This document shows, one piece after another, positions 38,087 to 52,583 of a stretch of DNA of 64,000 nucleotides. The position numbers and the translations under genes were made by a program. A model generated the notes under the pieces. It did no database searches, was not told the DNA's origin, and saw only the letters and a list, made by a program, of their open reading frames with translations. Position 1 is the first letter of the stretch. Every line of letters starts with the position of its first letter. The DNA is from Antedon bifida (Eukaryota; Echinodermata; Crinoidea; Comatulida; Antedonidae): positions 17,670,001 to 17,734,000 of the forward strand of contig OY727097.1 of NCBI GenBank assembly GCA_963402885.1, given 5' to 3'.

Positions 38087-38760
38087 GCATTCAAGTGGTT
38101 TATGGATTGGAGATCTAGCTCCATCGGTGCATTGCGTGATATCGTATACAGGTATGCCACCCACTCGTTGTAAGTGTTGGATGTTACGTGGTACTTCGTT
38201 CCATTCACTATAATGATATATGGCAGATAGTATTGCCAACCGTCTGTCAATCGATACCTATAACAAGAAAACAAACTTATTTATTAATAATGATGATCAT
38301 GTAAATAAATAATAAGGATGATAATCAATGGTATTTCTGTTAAAATTACAAATGTAGGGAGCATTATTAAGTAAAATGACAAAGTACTGTAACCGAATAA
38401 GTACTGTAAGTAAGTTGCAGGCAGTGAGTTTTATTTAAGAAAAGGTTATTACAAATAATGCGTTACCTGTAAAGGCCAACATAGTTATTGCAATGAATAA
38501 GTTGGTTAATAATGTAAATCACATACCTGTGTCTGTCAACCTTTTCGATATACGGTGATTCACTGAAGATCTGACGAACGCATTCTCTGACATTCCTCAT
38601 GTTTATACTTCTCCGGACAAATTGTATCAATAATATGCAACACGTTTAGAGAACCGCTGGTAGTATCTGGACAACGGAGAAGAGCCGCCACAACAAGTTC
38701 TTGAAATGATAGAGGCATCATCAATGTATCGGTGAGATCGGAGAACATCATGCAAGACAT
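38087..38760 (-). pseudogene. Array gene, copy 22, frameshifted and 3'-deleted
   Basis: Exon 1 38527-38760 frameshifted; exon 2 remnant 38087-38257. Same lesions and junction as copy 19; open antisense-U1 frame ends at 37882. Confidence 0.85.
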
Positions 38761-39244
38761 ATTTAGGTTACTCGTAGTTCGGATAATAGTCGAATGGTAG
38801 CTTTTCAGATAATTCAGTTGACTTTAATAGTTGAATGCCGTAGAAATCAAAGGCACACCATTTTAAAAATGTCTTTGTTGGTTAGATATTAATGAAAGAA
38901 CAAGAAAAACACAATAGAAACAATGGCTGCGTTGAGTAACGCGGGCGCAATCGCAACAATAAACAATTTTAAAACAATAGAAACGGTAAAGCAAAGAAAG
39001 CGGATGACACTTTAATGATTTGTCGGTATGAAATTAAAACTTCCAATACTATTACAAACAACTAGCATTTAAATTTAGTTGATATGAAAATATGTTTGAG
39101 AATAGACTACAGTTACTGTAAGTTACAGAAGATTATATTACCATTTACATTATGACACTGTAACTGAATATAAATACCAGAATGACACTTGTACAACAAT
39201 ACCAAGCCAATATCTCAGCTAAGAACGTGGTATGGCGTTTAAGC

Positions 39245-39410
39245 ATACTTACCTGGCACAGGAGCGACTTTGATCAGGAAGGAATGTCCTCCCAAGATGA
39301 GGCCTCGGCATTGCACACACGGCTGCGGTTGACCCTTGCGATTCCCCCAAACGTGGGGAACTCGGGTGTATAATTTATGGTAGCGGGGGACTGCGTTCGC
39401 GCTAACCCCC
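39245..39410 (+). ncRNA. RNU1: U1 snRNA, copy 23
   Basis: Same as copy 1. Confidence 0.96.
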
Positions 39411-39769
39411 AATTCGACATTAATATTAGATAGCCTATGCAGTTCACGATAATCGTTAGGTTAATTAAGAACACTTGATATATAACTATTTATGGTTACA
39501 TTATCTGTTAAGAAACTTTGTTGGTTTGTAACTATATTTATTTTTCCTTTACAACTTTTGGTATAGAATATTAACATGCATTGAACGCTTCATGATTATT
39601 TCGAAGAATAATATCAATTATAGGCTCAAACTCTAGATTAAACAACATAAAGTAGTCTATTATAGAACTTATACTTATTTAAATACTTTTATTACTTTCT
39701 GTTAAACGATAATTATATTTCATTTACAATATGTATTAAATGCTATTTAATTATAGATATTTTATTTAT

Positions 39770-40591
39770 TTACATGTCATATTGTTCTTGTCGAAGAAGT
39801 TTGGCGATAGAAAACCTTTGACATTTTACACTCAATGATGAAGACGTAGTATGTACAACGTTTAATTGTTCTGTTTCAGTTTGTAAGCAATGTTGTTTTT
39901 CGCCATTTCTATCGCTGCAATTCAAGTGGTTTATGGATTGGAGATCTAGCTCCATCGGTGCATTGCGTGATATCGTATACAGGTATGCCACCCACTCGTT
40001 GTAAGTGTTGGATGTTACGTGGTACTTCGTTCCATTCACTATAATGATATATGGCAGATAGTATTGCCAACCGTCTGTCAATCGATACCTATAACAAGAA
40101 AACAAACTTATTTATTAATAATGATGATCATGTAAATAAATAATAAGGATGATAATCAGTGGTATTTCTGTTAAAATTACAAATGTAGGGAGCATTATTA
40201 AGTAAAATGACAAAGTACTGTAACCGAATAAGTACTGTAAGTAAGTTGCAGGCAGTGAGTTTTATTTAAGAAAAGGTTATTACAAATAATGCGTTACCTG
40301 TAAAGGCCAACATAGTTATTGCAATGAATAAGTTGGTTTAATAATGTAAATCACATACCTGTGTCTGTCAACCTTTTCGATATACGGAGATTCACTGAAG
40401 ATCTGACGAACGCATTCTCTGACATTCCTCATGTTATACTTCTCCGGACAAATTGTATCAATAATATGCAGCACGTTTAGAGAACCGCTGGTAGTATCTG
40501 GACAACGGAGAAGAGCCGCCACAACAAGTTCTTGAAATGATAGAGGCATCATCAATGTATCGGTGAGATCGGAGAACATCATGCAAGACAT
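39770..40591 (-). CDS. Array gene, copy 23 (G155V)
   Basis: Exon 1 40359-40591, exon 2 39770-40088. Intact, lineage A; duplicate of copy 20. Confidence 0.6.
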
Positions 40592-41075
40592 ATTTAGGTT
40601 ACTCGTAGTTCGGATAATAGTCGAATGGTAGCTTTTCAGATAATTCAGTTGACTTTAATAGTTGAATGCCGTAGAAATCAAAGGCACACCATTTTAAAAA
40701 TGTCTTTGTTGGTTAGATATTAATGAAAGAACAAGAAAAACACAATAGAAACAATGGCTGCGTTGAGTAACGCGGGCGCAATCGCAACAATAAACAATTT
40801 TAAAACAATAGAAACGGTAAAGCAAAGAAAGCGGATGACACTTTAATGATTTGTCGGTATGAAATTAAAACTTCCAATACTATTACAAACAACTAGCATT
40901 TAAATTTAGTTGATATGAAAATATGTTTGAGAATAGACTACAGTTACTGTAAGTTACAGAAGATTATATTACCATTTACATTATGACACTGTAACTGAAT
41001 ATAAATACCAGAATGACACTTGTACAACAATACCAAGCCAATATCTCAGCTAAGAACGTGGTATGGCGTTTAAGC

Positions 41076-41241
41076 ATACTTACCTGGCACAGGAGCGACT
41101 TTGATCAGGAAGGAATGTCCTCCCAAGATGAGGCCTCGGCATTGCACACACGGCTGCGGTTGACCCTTGCGATTCCCCCAAACGTGGGGAACTCGGGTGT
41201 ATAATTTATGGTAGCGGGGGACTGCGTTCGCGCTAACCCCC
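41076..41241 (+). ncRNA. RNU1: U1 snRNA, copy 24
   Basis: Same as copy 1. Confidence 0.96.
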
Positions 41242-41600
41242 AATTCGACATTAATATTAGATAGCCTATGCAGTTCACGATAATCGTTAGGTTAATTAAG
41301 AACACTTGATATATAACTATTTATGGTTACATTATCTGTTAAGAAACTTTGTTGGTTTGTAACTATATTTATTTTTCCTTTACAACTTTTGGTATAGAAT
41401 ATTAACATGCATTGAACGCTTCATGATTATTTCGAAGAATAATATCAATTATAGGCTCAAACTCTAGATTAAACAACATAAAGTAGTCTATTATAGAACT
41501 TATACTTATTTAAATACTTTTAGTACTTTCTGTTAAACGATAATTATATTTCATTTACAATATGTATTAAATGGTATTTAATTATAGATATTTTATTTAT

Positions 41601-42422
41601 TTACATGTCATATTGTTCTTGTCGAAGAAGTTTGGCGATAGAAAACCTTTGACATTTTACACTCAATGATGAAGACGTAGTATGTACACCGTTTAATTGT
41701 TCTGTTTCAGTTTGTAAGCAATGTTGTTTTTCGCCATTTCTATCGCTGCAATTCAAGTGGTTTATGGATTGGAGATCTAGCTCCATCGGTGCATTGCGTG
41801 ATATCGTATACAGGTATGCCACCCACTCGTTGTAAGTGTTGGATGTTACGTGGTACTTCGTTCCATTCACTATAATGATATATGGCAGATAGTATTGCCA
41901 ACCGTCTGTCAATCGATACCTATAACAAGAAAACAAACTTATTTATTAATAATGATGATCATGTAAATAAATAATAAGGATGATAATCAATGGTATTTCT
42001 GTTAAAATTACAAATGTAGGGAGCATTATTAAGTAAAATGACAAAGTACTGTAACCGAATAAGTACTGTAAGTAAGTTGCAGGCAGTGAGTTTTATTTAA
42101 GAAAAGGTTATTACAAATAATGCGTTACCTGTAAAGGCCAACATAGTTATTGCAATGAATAAGTTGGTTTAATAATGTAAATCACATACCTGTGTCTGTC
42201 AACCTTTTCGATATACGGAGATTCACTGAAGATCTGACGAACGCATTCTCTGACATTCCTCATGTTATACTTCTCCGGACAAATTGTATCAATAATATGC
42301 AGCACGTTTAGAGAACCGCTGGTAGTATCTGGACAACGGAGAAGAGCCGCCACAACAAGTTCTTGAAATGATAGAGGCATCATCAATGTATCGGTGAGAT
42401 CGGAGAACATCATGCAAGACAT
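41601..42422 (-). CDS. Array gene, copy 24
   Basis: Exon 1 42190-42422, exon 2 41601-41919. Intact, lineage A; duplicate of copy 21. Confidence 0.6.
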
Positions 42423-42906
42423 ATTTAGGTTACTCGTAGTTCGGATAATAGTCGAATGGTAGCTTTTCAGATAATTCAGTTGACTTTAATAGTTGAATGC
42501 CGTAGAAATCAAAGGCACACCATTTTAAAAATGTCTTTGTTGGTTAGATATTAATGAAAGAACAAGAAAAACACAATAGAAACAATGGCTGCGTTGAGTA
42601 ACGCGGGCGCAATCGCAACAATAAACAATTTTAAAACAATAGAAACGGTAAAGCAAAGAAAGCGGATGACACTTTAATGATTTGTCGGTATGAAATTAAA
42701 ACTTCCAATACTATTACAAACAACTAGCATTTAAATTTAGTTGATATGAAAATATGTTTGAGAATAGACTACAGTTACTGTAAGTTACAGAAGATTATAT
42801 TACCATTTACATTATGACACTGTAACTGAATATAAATACCAGAATGACACTTGTACAACAATACCAAGCCAATATCTCAGCTAAGAACGTGGTATGGCGT
42901 TTAAGC

Positions 42907-43072
42907 ATACTTACCTGGCACAGGAGCGACTTTGATCAGGAAGGAATGTCCTCCCAAGATGAGGCCTCGGCATTGCACACACGGCTGCGGTTGACCCTTG
43001 CGATTCCCCCAAACGTGGGGAACTCGGGTGTATAATTTATGGTAGCGGGGGACTGCGTTCGCGCTAACCCCC
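42907..43072 (+). ncRNA. RNU1: U1 snRNA, copy 25
   Basis: Same as copy 1. Confidence 0.96.
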
Positions 43073-43431
43073 AATTCGACATTAATATTAGATAGCCTAT
43101 GCAGTTCACGATAATCGTTAGGTTAATTAAGAACACTTGATATATAACTATTTATGGTTACATTATCTGTTAAGAAACTTTGTTGGTTTGTAACTATATT
43201 TATTTTTCCTTTACAACTTTTGGTATAGAATATTAACATGCATTGAACGCTTCATGATTATTTCGAAGAATAATATCAATTATAGGCTCAAACTCTAGAT
43301 TAAACAACATAAAGTAGTCTATTATAGAACTTATACTTATTTAAATACTTTTATTACTTTCTGTTAAACGATAATTATATTTCATTTACAATATGTATTA
43401 AATGCTATTTAATTATAGATATTTTATTTAT

Positions 43432-44252
43432 TTACATGTCATATTGTTCTTGTCGAAGAAGTTTGGCGATAGAAAACCTTTGACATTTTACACTCAATGA
43501 TGAAGACGTAGTATGTACACCGTTTAATTGTTCTGTTTCAGTTTGTAAGCAATGTTGTTTTTCGCCATTTCTATCGCTGCAATTCAAGTGGTTTATGGAT
43601 TGGAGATCTAGCTCCATCGGTGCATTGCGTGATATCGTATACAGGTATGCCACCCACTCGTTGTAAGTGTTGGATGTTACGTGGTACTTCGTTCCATTCA
43701 CTATAATGATATATGGCAGATAGTATTGCCAACCGTCTGTCAATCGATACCTATAACAAGAAAACAAACTTATTTATTAATAATGATGATCATGTAAATA
43801 AATAATAAGGATGATAATCAATGGTATTTCTGTTAAAATTACAAATGTAGGGAGCATTATTAAGTAAAATGACAAAGTACTGTAACCGAATAAGTACTGT
43901 AAGTAAGTTGCAGGCAGTGAGTTTTATTTAAGAAAAGGTTATTACAAATAATGCGTTACCTGTAAAGGCCAACATAGTTATTGCAATGAATAAGTTGGTT
44001 AATAATGTAAATCACATACCTGTGTCTGTCAACCTTTTCGATATACGGTGATTCACTGAAGATCTGACGAACGCATTCTCTGACATTCCTCATGTTATAC
44101 TTCTCCGGACAAATTGTATCAATAATATGCAACACGTTTAGAGAACCGCTGGTAGTATCTGGACAACGGAGAAGAGCCGCCACAACAAGTTCTTGAAATG
44201 ATAGAGGCATCATCAATGTATCGGTGAGATCGGAGAACATCATGCAAGACAT
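43432..44252 (-). CDS. Array gene, copy 25
   Basis: Exon 1 44020-44252, exon 2 43432-43750. Intact, lineage B, silent Leu41 change; first of three consecutive intact B copies. Confidence 0.6.
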
Positions 44253-44736
44253 ATTTAGGTTACTCGTAGTTCGGATAATAGTCGAATGGTAGCTTTTCAG
44301 ATAATTCAGTTGACTTTAATAGTTGAATGCCGTAGAAATCAAAGGCACACCATTTTAAAAATGTCTTTGTTGGTTAGATATTAATGAAAGAACAAGAAAA
44401 ACACAATAGAAACAATGGCTGCGTTGAGTAACGCGGGCGCAATCGCAACAATAAACAATTTTAAAACAATAGAAACGGTAAAGCAAAGAAAGCGGATGAC
44501 ACTTTAATGATTTGTCGGTATGAAATTAAAACTTCCAATACTATTACAAACAACTAGCATTTAAATTTAGTTGATATGAAAATATGTTTGAGAATAGACT
44601 ACAGTTACTGTAAGTTACAGAAGATTATATTACCATTTACATTATGACACTGTAACTGAATATAAATACCAGAATGACACTTGTACAACAATACCAAGCC
44701 AATATCTCAGCTAAGAACGTGGTATGGCGTTTAAGC

Positions 44737-44902
44737 ATACTTACCTGGCACAGGAGCGACTTTGATCAGGAAGGAATGTCCTCCCAAGATGAGGCCTCGG
44801 CATTGCACACACGGCTGCGGTTGACCCTTGCGATTCCCCCAAACGTGGGGAACTCGGGTGTATAATTTATGGTAGCGGGGGACTGCGTTCGCGCTAACCC
44901 CC
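44737..44902 (+). ncRNA. RNU1: U1 snRNA, copy 26
   Basis: Same as copy 1. Confidence 0.96.
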
Positions 44903-45261
44903 AATTCGACATTAATATTAGATAGCCTATGCAGTTCACGATAATCGTTAGGTTAATTAAGAACACTTGATATATAACTATTTATGGTTACATTATCTGT
45001 TAAGAAACTTTGTTGGTTTGTAACTATATTTATTTTTCCTTTACAACTTTTGGTATAGAATATTAACATGCATTGAACGCTTCATGATTATTTCGAAGAA
45101 TAATATCAATTATAGGCTCAAACTCTAGATTAAACAACATAAAGTAGTCTATTATAGAACTTATACTTATTTAAATACTTTTATTACTTTCTGTTAAACG
45201 ATAATTATATTTCATTTACAATATGTATTAAATGCTATTTAATTATAGATATTTTATTTAT

Positions 45262-46082
45262 TTACATGTCATATTGTTCTTGTCGAAGAAGTTTGGCGAT
45301 AGAAAACCTTTGACATTTTACACTCAATGATGAAGACGTAGTATGTACAACGTTTAATTGTTCTGTTTCAGTTTGTAAGCAATGTTGTTTTTCGCCATTT
45401 CTATCGCTGCAATTCAAGTGGTTTATGGATTGGAGATCTAGCTCCATCGGTGCATTGCGTGATATCGTATACAGGTATGCCACCCACTCGTTGTAAGTGT
45501 TGGATGTTACGTGGTACTTCGTTCCATTCACTATAATGATATATGGCAGATAGTATTGCCAACCGTCTGTCAATCGATACCTATAACAAGAAAACAAACT
45601 TATTTATTAATAATGATGATCATGTAAATAAATAATAAGGATGATAATCAATGGTATTTCTGTTAAAATTACAAATGTAGGGAGCATTATTAAGTAAAAT
45701 GACAAAGTACTGTAACCGAATAAGTACTGTAAGTAAGTTGCAGGCAGTGAGTTTTATTTAAGAAAAGGTTATTACAAATAATGCGTTACCTGTAAAGGCC
45801 AACATAGTTATTGCAATGAATAAGTTGGTTAATAATGTAAATCACATACCTGTGTCTGTCAACCTTTTCGATATACGGTGATTCACTGAAGATCTGACGA
45901 ACGCATTCTCTGACATTCCTCATGTTATACTTCTCCGGACAAATTGTATCAATAATATGCAACACGTTTAGAGAACCGCTGGTAGTATCTGGACAACGGA
46001 GAAGAGCCGCCACAACAAGTTCTTGAAATGATAGAGGCATCATCAATGTATCGGTGAGATCGGAGAACATCATGCAAGACAT
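45262..46082 (-). CDS. Array gene, copy 26 (G155V)
   Basis: Exon 1 45850-46082, exon 2 45262-45580. Intact. It combines G155V, elsewhere tied to lineage A, with a lineage-B intron and exon 1, so it looks recombinant. Confidence 0.6.
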
Positions 46083-46566
46083 ATTTAGGTTACTCGTAGT
46101 TCGGATAATAGTCGAATGGTAGCTTTTCAGATAATTCAGTTGACTTTAATAGTTGAATGCCGTAGAAATCAAAGGCACACCATTTTAAAAATGTCTTTGT
46201 TGGTTAGATATTAATGAAAGAACAAGAAAAACACAATAGAAACAATGGCTGCGTTGAGTAACGCGGGCGCAATCGCAACAATAAACAATTTTAAAACAAT
46301 AGAAACGGTAAAGCAAAGAAAGCGGATGACACTTTAATGATTTGTCGGTATGAAATTAAAACTTCCAATACTATTACAAACAACTAGCATTTAAATTTAG
46401 TTGATATGAAAATATGTTTGAGAATAGACTACAGTTACTGTAAGTTACAGAAGATTATATTACCATTTACATTATGACACTGTAACTGAATATAAATACC
46501 AGAATGACACTTGTACAACAATACCAAGCCAATATCTCAGCTAAGAACGTGGTATGGCGTTTAAGC

Positions 46567-46732
46567 ATACTTACCTGGCACAGGAGCGACTTTGATCAGG
46601 AAGGAATGTCCTCCCAAGATGAGGCCTCGGCATTGCACACACGGCTGCGGTTGACCCTTGCGATTCCCCCAAACGTGGGGAACTCGGGTGTATAATTTAT
46701 GGTAGCGGGGGACTGCGTTCGCGCTAACCCCC
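46567..46732 (+). ncRNA. RNU1: U1 snRNA, copy 27
   Basis: Same as copy 1. Confidence 0.96.
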
Positions 46733-47091
46733 AATTCGACATTAATATTAGATAGCCTATGCAGTTCACGATAATCGTTAGGTTAATTAAGAACACTTGA
46801 TATATAACTATTTATGGTTACATTATCTGTTAAGAAACTTTGTTGGTTTGTAACTATATTTATTTTTCCTTTACAACTTTTGGTATAGAATATTAACATG
46901 CATTGAACGCTTCATGATTATTTCGAAGAATAATATCAATTATAGGCTCAAACTCTAGATTAAACAACATAAAGTAGTCTATTATAGAACTTATACTTAT
47001 TTAAATACTTTTATTACTTTCTGTTAAACGATAATTATATTTCATTTACAATATGTATTAAATGCTATTTAATTATAGATATTTTATTTAT

Positions 47092-47912
47092 TTACATGTC
47101 ATATTGTTCTTGTCGAAGAAGTTTGGCGATAGAAAACCTTTGACATTTTACACTCAATGATGAAGACGTAGTATGTACACCGTTTAATTGTTCTGTTTCA
47201 GTTTGTAAGCAATGTTGTTTTTCGCCATTTCTATCGCTGCAATTCAAGTGGTTTATGGATTGGAGATCTAGCTCCATCGGTGCATTGCGTGATATCGTAT
47301 ACAGGTATGCCACCCACTCGTTGTAAGTGTTGGATGTTACGTGGTACTTCGTTCCATTCACTATAATGATATATGGCAGATAGTATTGCCAACCGTCTGT
47401 CAATCGATACCTATAACAAGAAAACAAACTTATTTATTAATAATGATGATCATGTAAATAAATAATAAGGATGATAATCAATGGTATTTCTGTTAAAATT
47501 ACAAATGTAGGGAGCATTATTAAGTAAAATGACAAAGTACTGTAACCGAATAAGTACTGTAAGTAAGTTGCAGGCAGTGAGTTTTATTTAAGAAAAGGTT
47601 ATTACAAATAATGCGTTACCTGTAAAGGCCAACATAGTTATTGCAATGAATAAGTTGGTTAATAATGTAAATCACATACCTGTGTCTGTCAACCTTTTCG
47701 ATATACGGTGATTCACTGAAGATCTGACGAACGCATTCTCTGACATTCCTCATGTTATACTTCTCCGGACAAATTGTATCAATAATATGCAACACGTTTA
47801 GAGAACCGCTGGTAGTATCTGGACAACGGAGAAGAGCCGCCACAACAAGTTCTTGAAATGATAGAGGCATCATCAATGTATCGGTGAGATCGGAGAACAT
47901 CATGCAAGACAT
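47092..47912 (-). CDS. Array gene, copy 27
   Basis: Exon 1 47680-47912, exon 2 47092-47410. Intact, lineage B. Confidence 0.6.
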
Positions 47913-48396
47913 ATTTAGGTTACTCGTAGTTCGGATAATAGTCGAATGGTAGCTTTTCAGATAATTCAGTTGACTTTAATAGTTGAATGCCGTAGAAATC
48001 AAAGGCACACCATTTTAAAAATGTCTTTGTTGGTTAGATATTAATGAAAGAACAAGAAAAACACAATAGAAACAATGGCTGCGTTGAGTAACGCGGGCGC
48101 AATCGCAACAATAAACAATTTTAAAACAATAGAAACGGTAAAGCAAAGAAAGCGGATGACACTTTAATGATTTGTCGGTATGAAATTAAAACTTCCAATA
48201 CTATTACAAACAACTAGCATTTAAATTTAGTTGATATGAAAATATGTTTGAGAATAGACTACAGTTACTGTAAGTTACAGAAGATTATATTACCATTTAC
48301 ATTATGACACTGTAACTGAATATAAATACCAGAATGACACTTGTACAACAATACCAAGCCAATATCTCAGCTAAGAACGTGGTATGGCGTTTAAGC

Positions 48397-48562
48397 ATAC
48401 TTACCTGGCACAGGAGCGACTTTGATCAGGAAGGAATGTCCTCCCAAGATGAGGCCTCGGCATTGCACACACGGCTGCGGTTGACCCTTGCGATTCCCCC
48501 AAACGTGGGGAACTCGGGTGTATAATTTATGGTAGCGGGGGACTGCGTTCGCGCTAACCCCC
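48397..48562 (+). ncRNA. RNU1: U1 snRNA, copy 28
   Basis: Same as copy 1. Confidence 0.96.
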
Positions 48563-48921
48563 AATTCGACATTAATATTAGATAGCCTATGCAGTTCACG
48601 ATAATCGTTAGGTTAATTAAGAACACTTGATATATAACTATTTATGGTTACATTATCTGTTAAGAAACTTTGTTGGTTTGTAACTATATTTATTTTTCCT
48701 TTACAACTTTTGGTATAGAATATTAACATGCATTGAACGCTTCATGATTATTTCGAAGAATAATATCAATTATAGGCTCAAACTCTAGATTAAACAACAT
48801 AAAGTAGTCTATTATAGAACTTATACTTATTTAAATACTTTTATTACTTTCTGTTAAACGATAATTATATTTCATTTACAATATGTATTAAATGCTATTT
48901 AATTATAGATATTTTATTTAT

Positions 48922-49743
48922 TTACATGTCATATTGTTCTTGTCGAAGAAGTTTGGCGATAGAAAACCTTTGACATTTTACACTCAATGATGAAGACGTA
49001 GTATGTACAACGTTTAATTGTTCTGTTTCAGTTTGTAAGCAATGTTGTTTTTCGCCATTTCTATCGCTGCAATTCAAGTGGTTTATGGATTGGAGATCTA
49101 GCTCCATCGGTGCATTGCGTGATATCGTATACAGGTATGCCACCCACTCGTTGTAAGTGTTGGATGTTACGTGGTACTTCGTTCCATTCACTATAATGAT
49201 ATATGGCAGATAGTATTGCCAACCGTCTGTCAATCGATACCTATAACAAGAAAACAAACTTATTTATTAATAATGATGATCATGTAAATAAATAATAAGG
49301 ATGATAATCAATGGTATTTCTGTTAAAATTACAAATGTAGGGAGCATTATTAAGTAAAATGACAAAGTACTGTAACCGAATAAGTACTGTAAGTAAGTTG
49401 CAGGCAGTGAGTTTTATTTAAGAAAAGGTTATTACAAATAATGCGTTACCTGTAAAGGCCAACATAGTTATTGCAATGAATAAGTTGGTTTAATAATGTA
49501 AATCACATACCTGTGTCTGTCAACCTTTTCGATATACGGAGATTCACTGAAGATCTGACGAACGCATTCTCTGACATTCCTCATGTTATACTTCTCCGGA
49601 CAAATTGTATCAATAATATGCAGCACGTTTAGAGAACCGCTGGTAGTATCTGGACAACGGAGAAGAGCCGCCACAACAAGTTCTTGAAATGATAGAGGCA
49701 TCATCAATGTATCGGTGAGATCGGAGAACATCATGCAAGACAT
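48922..49743 (-). CDS. Array gene, copy 28 (G155V)
   Basis: Exon 1 49511-49743, exon 2 48922-49240. Intact, lineage A. Confidence 0.6.
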
Positions 49744-50227
49744 ATTTAGGTTACTCGTAGTTCGGATAATAGTCGAATGGTAGCTTTTCAGATAATTCAG
49801 TTGACTTTAATAGTTGAATGCCGTAGAAATCAAAGGCACACCATTTTAAAAATGTCTTTGTTGGTTAGATATTAATGAAAGAACAAGAAAAACACAATAG
49901 AAACAATGGCTGCGTTGAGTAACGCGGGCGCAATCGCAACAATAAACAATTTTAAAACAATAGAAACGGTAAAGCAAAGAAAGCGGATGACACTTTAATG
50001 ATTTGTCGGTATGAAATTAAAACTTCCAATACTATTACAAACAACTAGCATTTAAATTTAGTTGATATGAAAATATGTTTGAGAATAGACTACAGTTACT
50101 GTAAGTTACAGAAGATTATATTACCATTTACATTATGACACTGTAACTGAATATAAATACCAGAATGACACTTGTACAACAATACCAAGCCAATATCTCA
50201 GCTAAGAACGTGGTATGGCGTTTAAGC

Positions 50228-50393
50228 ATACTTACCTGGCACAGGAGCGACTTTGATCAGGAAGGAATGTCCTCCCAAGATGAGGCCTCGGCATTGCACA
50301 CACGGCTGCGGTTGACCCTTGCGATTCCCCCAAACGTGGGGAACTCGGGTGTATAATTTATGGTAGCGGGGGACTGCGTTCGCGCTAACCCCC
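50228..50393 (+). ncRNA. RNU1: U1 snRNA, copy 29
   Basis: Same as copy 1. Confidence 0.96.
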
Positions 50394-50752
50394 AATTCGA
50401 CATTAATATTAGATAGCCTATGCAGTTCACGATAATCGTTAGGTTAATTAAGAACACTTGATATATAACTATTTATGGTTACATTATCTGTTAAGAAACT
50501 TTGTTGGTTTGTAACTATATTTATTTTTCCTTTACAACTTTTGGTATAGAATATTAACATGCATTGAACGCTTCATGATTATTTCGAAGAATAATATCAA
50601 TTATAGGCTCAAACTCTAGATTAAACAACATAAAGTAGTCTATTATAGAACTTATACTTATTTAAATACTTTTATTACTTTCTGTTAAACGATAATTATA
50701 TTTCATTTACAATATGTATTAAATGCTATTTAATTATAGATATTTTATTTAT

Positions 50753-51574
50753 TTACATGTCATATTGTTCTTGTCGAAGAAGTTTGGCGATAGAAAACCT
50801 TTGACATTTTACACTCAATGATGAAGACGTAGTATGTACACCGTTTAATTGTTCTGTTTCAGTTTGTAAGCAATGTTGTTTTTCGCCATTTCTATCGCTG
50901 CAATTCAAGTGGTTTATGGATTGGAGATCTAGCTCCATCGGTGCATTGCGTGATATCGTATACAGGTATGCCACCCACTCGTTGTAAGTGTTGGATGTTA
51001 CGTGGTACTTCGTTCCATTCACTATAATGATATATGGCAGATAGTATTGCCAACCGTCTGTCAATCGATACCTATAACAAGAAAACAAACTTATTTATTA
51101 ATAATGATGATCATGTAAATAAATAATAAGGATGATAATCAATGGTATTTCTGTTAAAATTACAAATGTAGGGAGCATTATTAAGTAAAATGACAAAGTA
51201 CTGTAACCGAATAAGTACTGTAAGTAAGTTGCAGGCAGTGAGTTTTATTTAAGAAAAGGTTATTACAAATAATGCGTTACCTGTAAAGGCCAACATAGTT
51301 ATTGCAATGAATAAGTTGGTTAATAATGTAAATCACATACCTGTGTCTGTCAACCTTTTCGATATACGGTGATTCACTGAAGATCTGACGAACGCATTCT
51401 CTGACATTCCTCATGTTTATACTTCTCCGGACAAATTGTATCAATAATATGCAGCACGTTTAGAGAACCGCTGGTAGTATCTGGACAACGGAGAAGAGCC
51501 GCCACAACAAGTTCTTGAAATGATAGAGGCATCATCAATGTATCGGTGAGATCGGAGAACATCATGCAAGACAT
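50753..51574 (-). pseudogene. Array gene, copy 29, frameshifted
   Basis: Exon 1 51341-51574, exon 2 50753-51071. Single-T frameshift; lineage B. It is followed by a CCTATACAG unit, as copies 13 and 16 are. Confidence 0.8.
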
Positions 51575-52058
51575 ATTTAGGTTACTCGTAGTTCGGATAA
51601 TAGTCGAATGGTAGCTTTTCAGATAATTCAGTTGACTTTAATAGTTGAATGCCGTAGAAATCAAAGGCACACCATTTTAAAAATGTCTTTGTTGGTTAGA
51701 TATTAATGAAAGAACAAGAAAAACACAATAGAAACAATGGCTGCGTTGAGTAACGCGGGCGCAATCGCAACAATAAACAATTTTAAAACAATAGAAACGG
51801 TAAAGCAAAGAAAGCGGATGACACTTTAATGATTTGTCGGTATGAAATTAAAACTTCCAATACTATTACAAACAACTAGCATTTAAATTTAGTTGATATG
51901 AAAATATGTTTGAGAATAGACTACAGTTACTGTAAGTTACAGAAGATTATATTACCATTTACATTATGACACTGTAACTGAATATAAATACCAGAATGAC
52001 ACTTGTACAACAATACCAAGCCAATATCTCAGCTAAGAACGTGGTATGGCGTTTAAGC

Positions 52059-52224
52059 ATACTTACCTGGCACAGGAGCGACTTTGATCAGGAAGGAATG
52101 TCCTCCCAAGATGAGGCCTCGGCATTGCACACACGGCTGCGGTTGACCCTTGCGATTCCCCCAAACGTGGGGAACTCGGGTGTATAATTTATGGTAGCGG
52201 GGGACTGCGTTCGCGCTAACCCCC
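52059..52224 (+). ncRNA. RNU1: U1 snRNA, copy 30
   Basis: Same as copy 1; CCTATACAG spacer variant downstream. Confidence 0.96.
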
Positions 52225-52583
52225 AATTCGACATTAATATTAGATAGCCTATACAGTTCACGATAATCGTTAGGTTAATTAAGAACACTTGATATATAAC
52301 TATTTATGGTTACATTATCTGTTAAGAAACTTTGTTGGTTTGTAACTATATTTATTTTTCCTTTACAACTTTTGGTATAGAATATTAACATGCATTGAAC
52401 GCTTCATGATTATTTCGAAGAATAATATCAATTATAGGCTCAAACTCTAGATTAAACAACATAAAGTAGTCTATTATAGAACTTATACTTATTTAAATAC
52501 TTTTATTACTTTCTGTTAAACGATAATTATATTTCATTTACAATATGTATTAAATGCTATTTAATTATAGATATTTTATTTAT

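Larger units (their letters stand above)
37607..42625. repeat. Three-unit higher-order block, second copy (5,019 bp)
   Basis: Units 22-24 repeat units 19-21 in length, order and every diagnostic variant I compared. This indicates a recent three-unit exchange. Confidence 0.9.
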
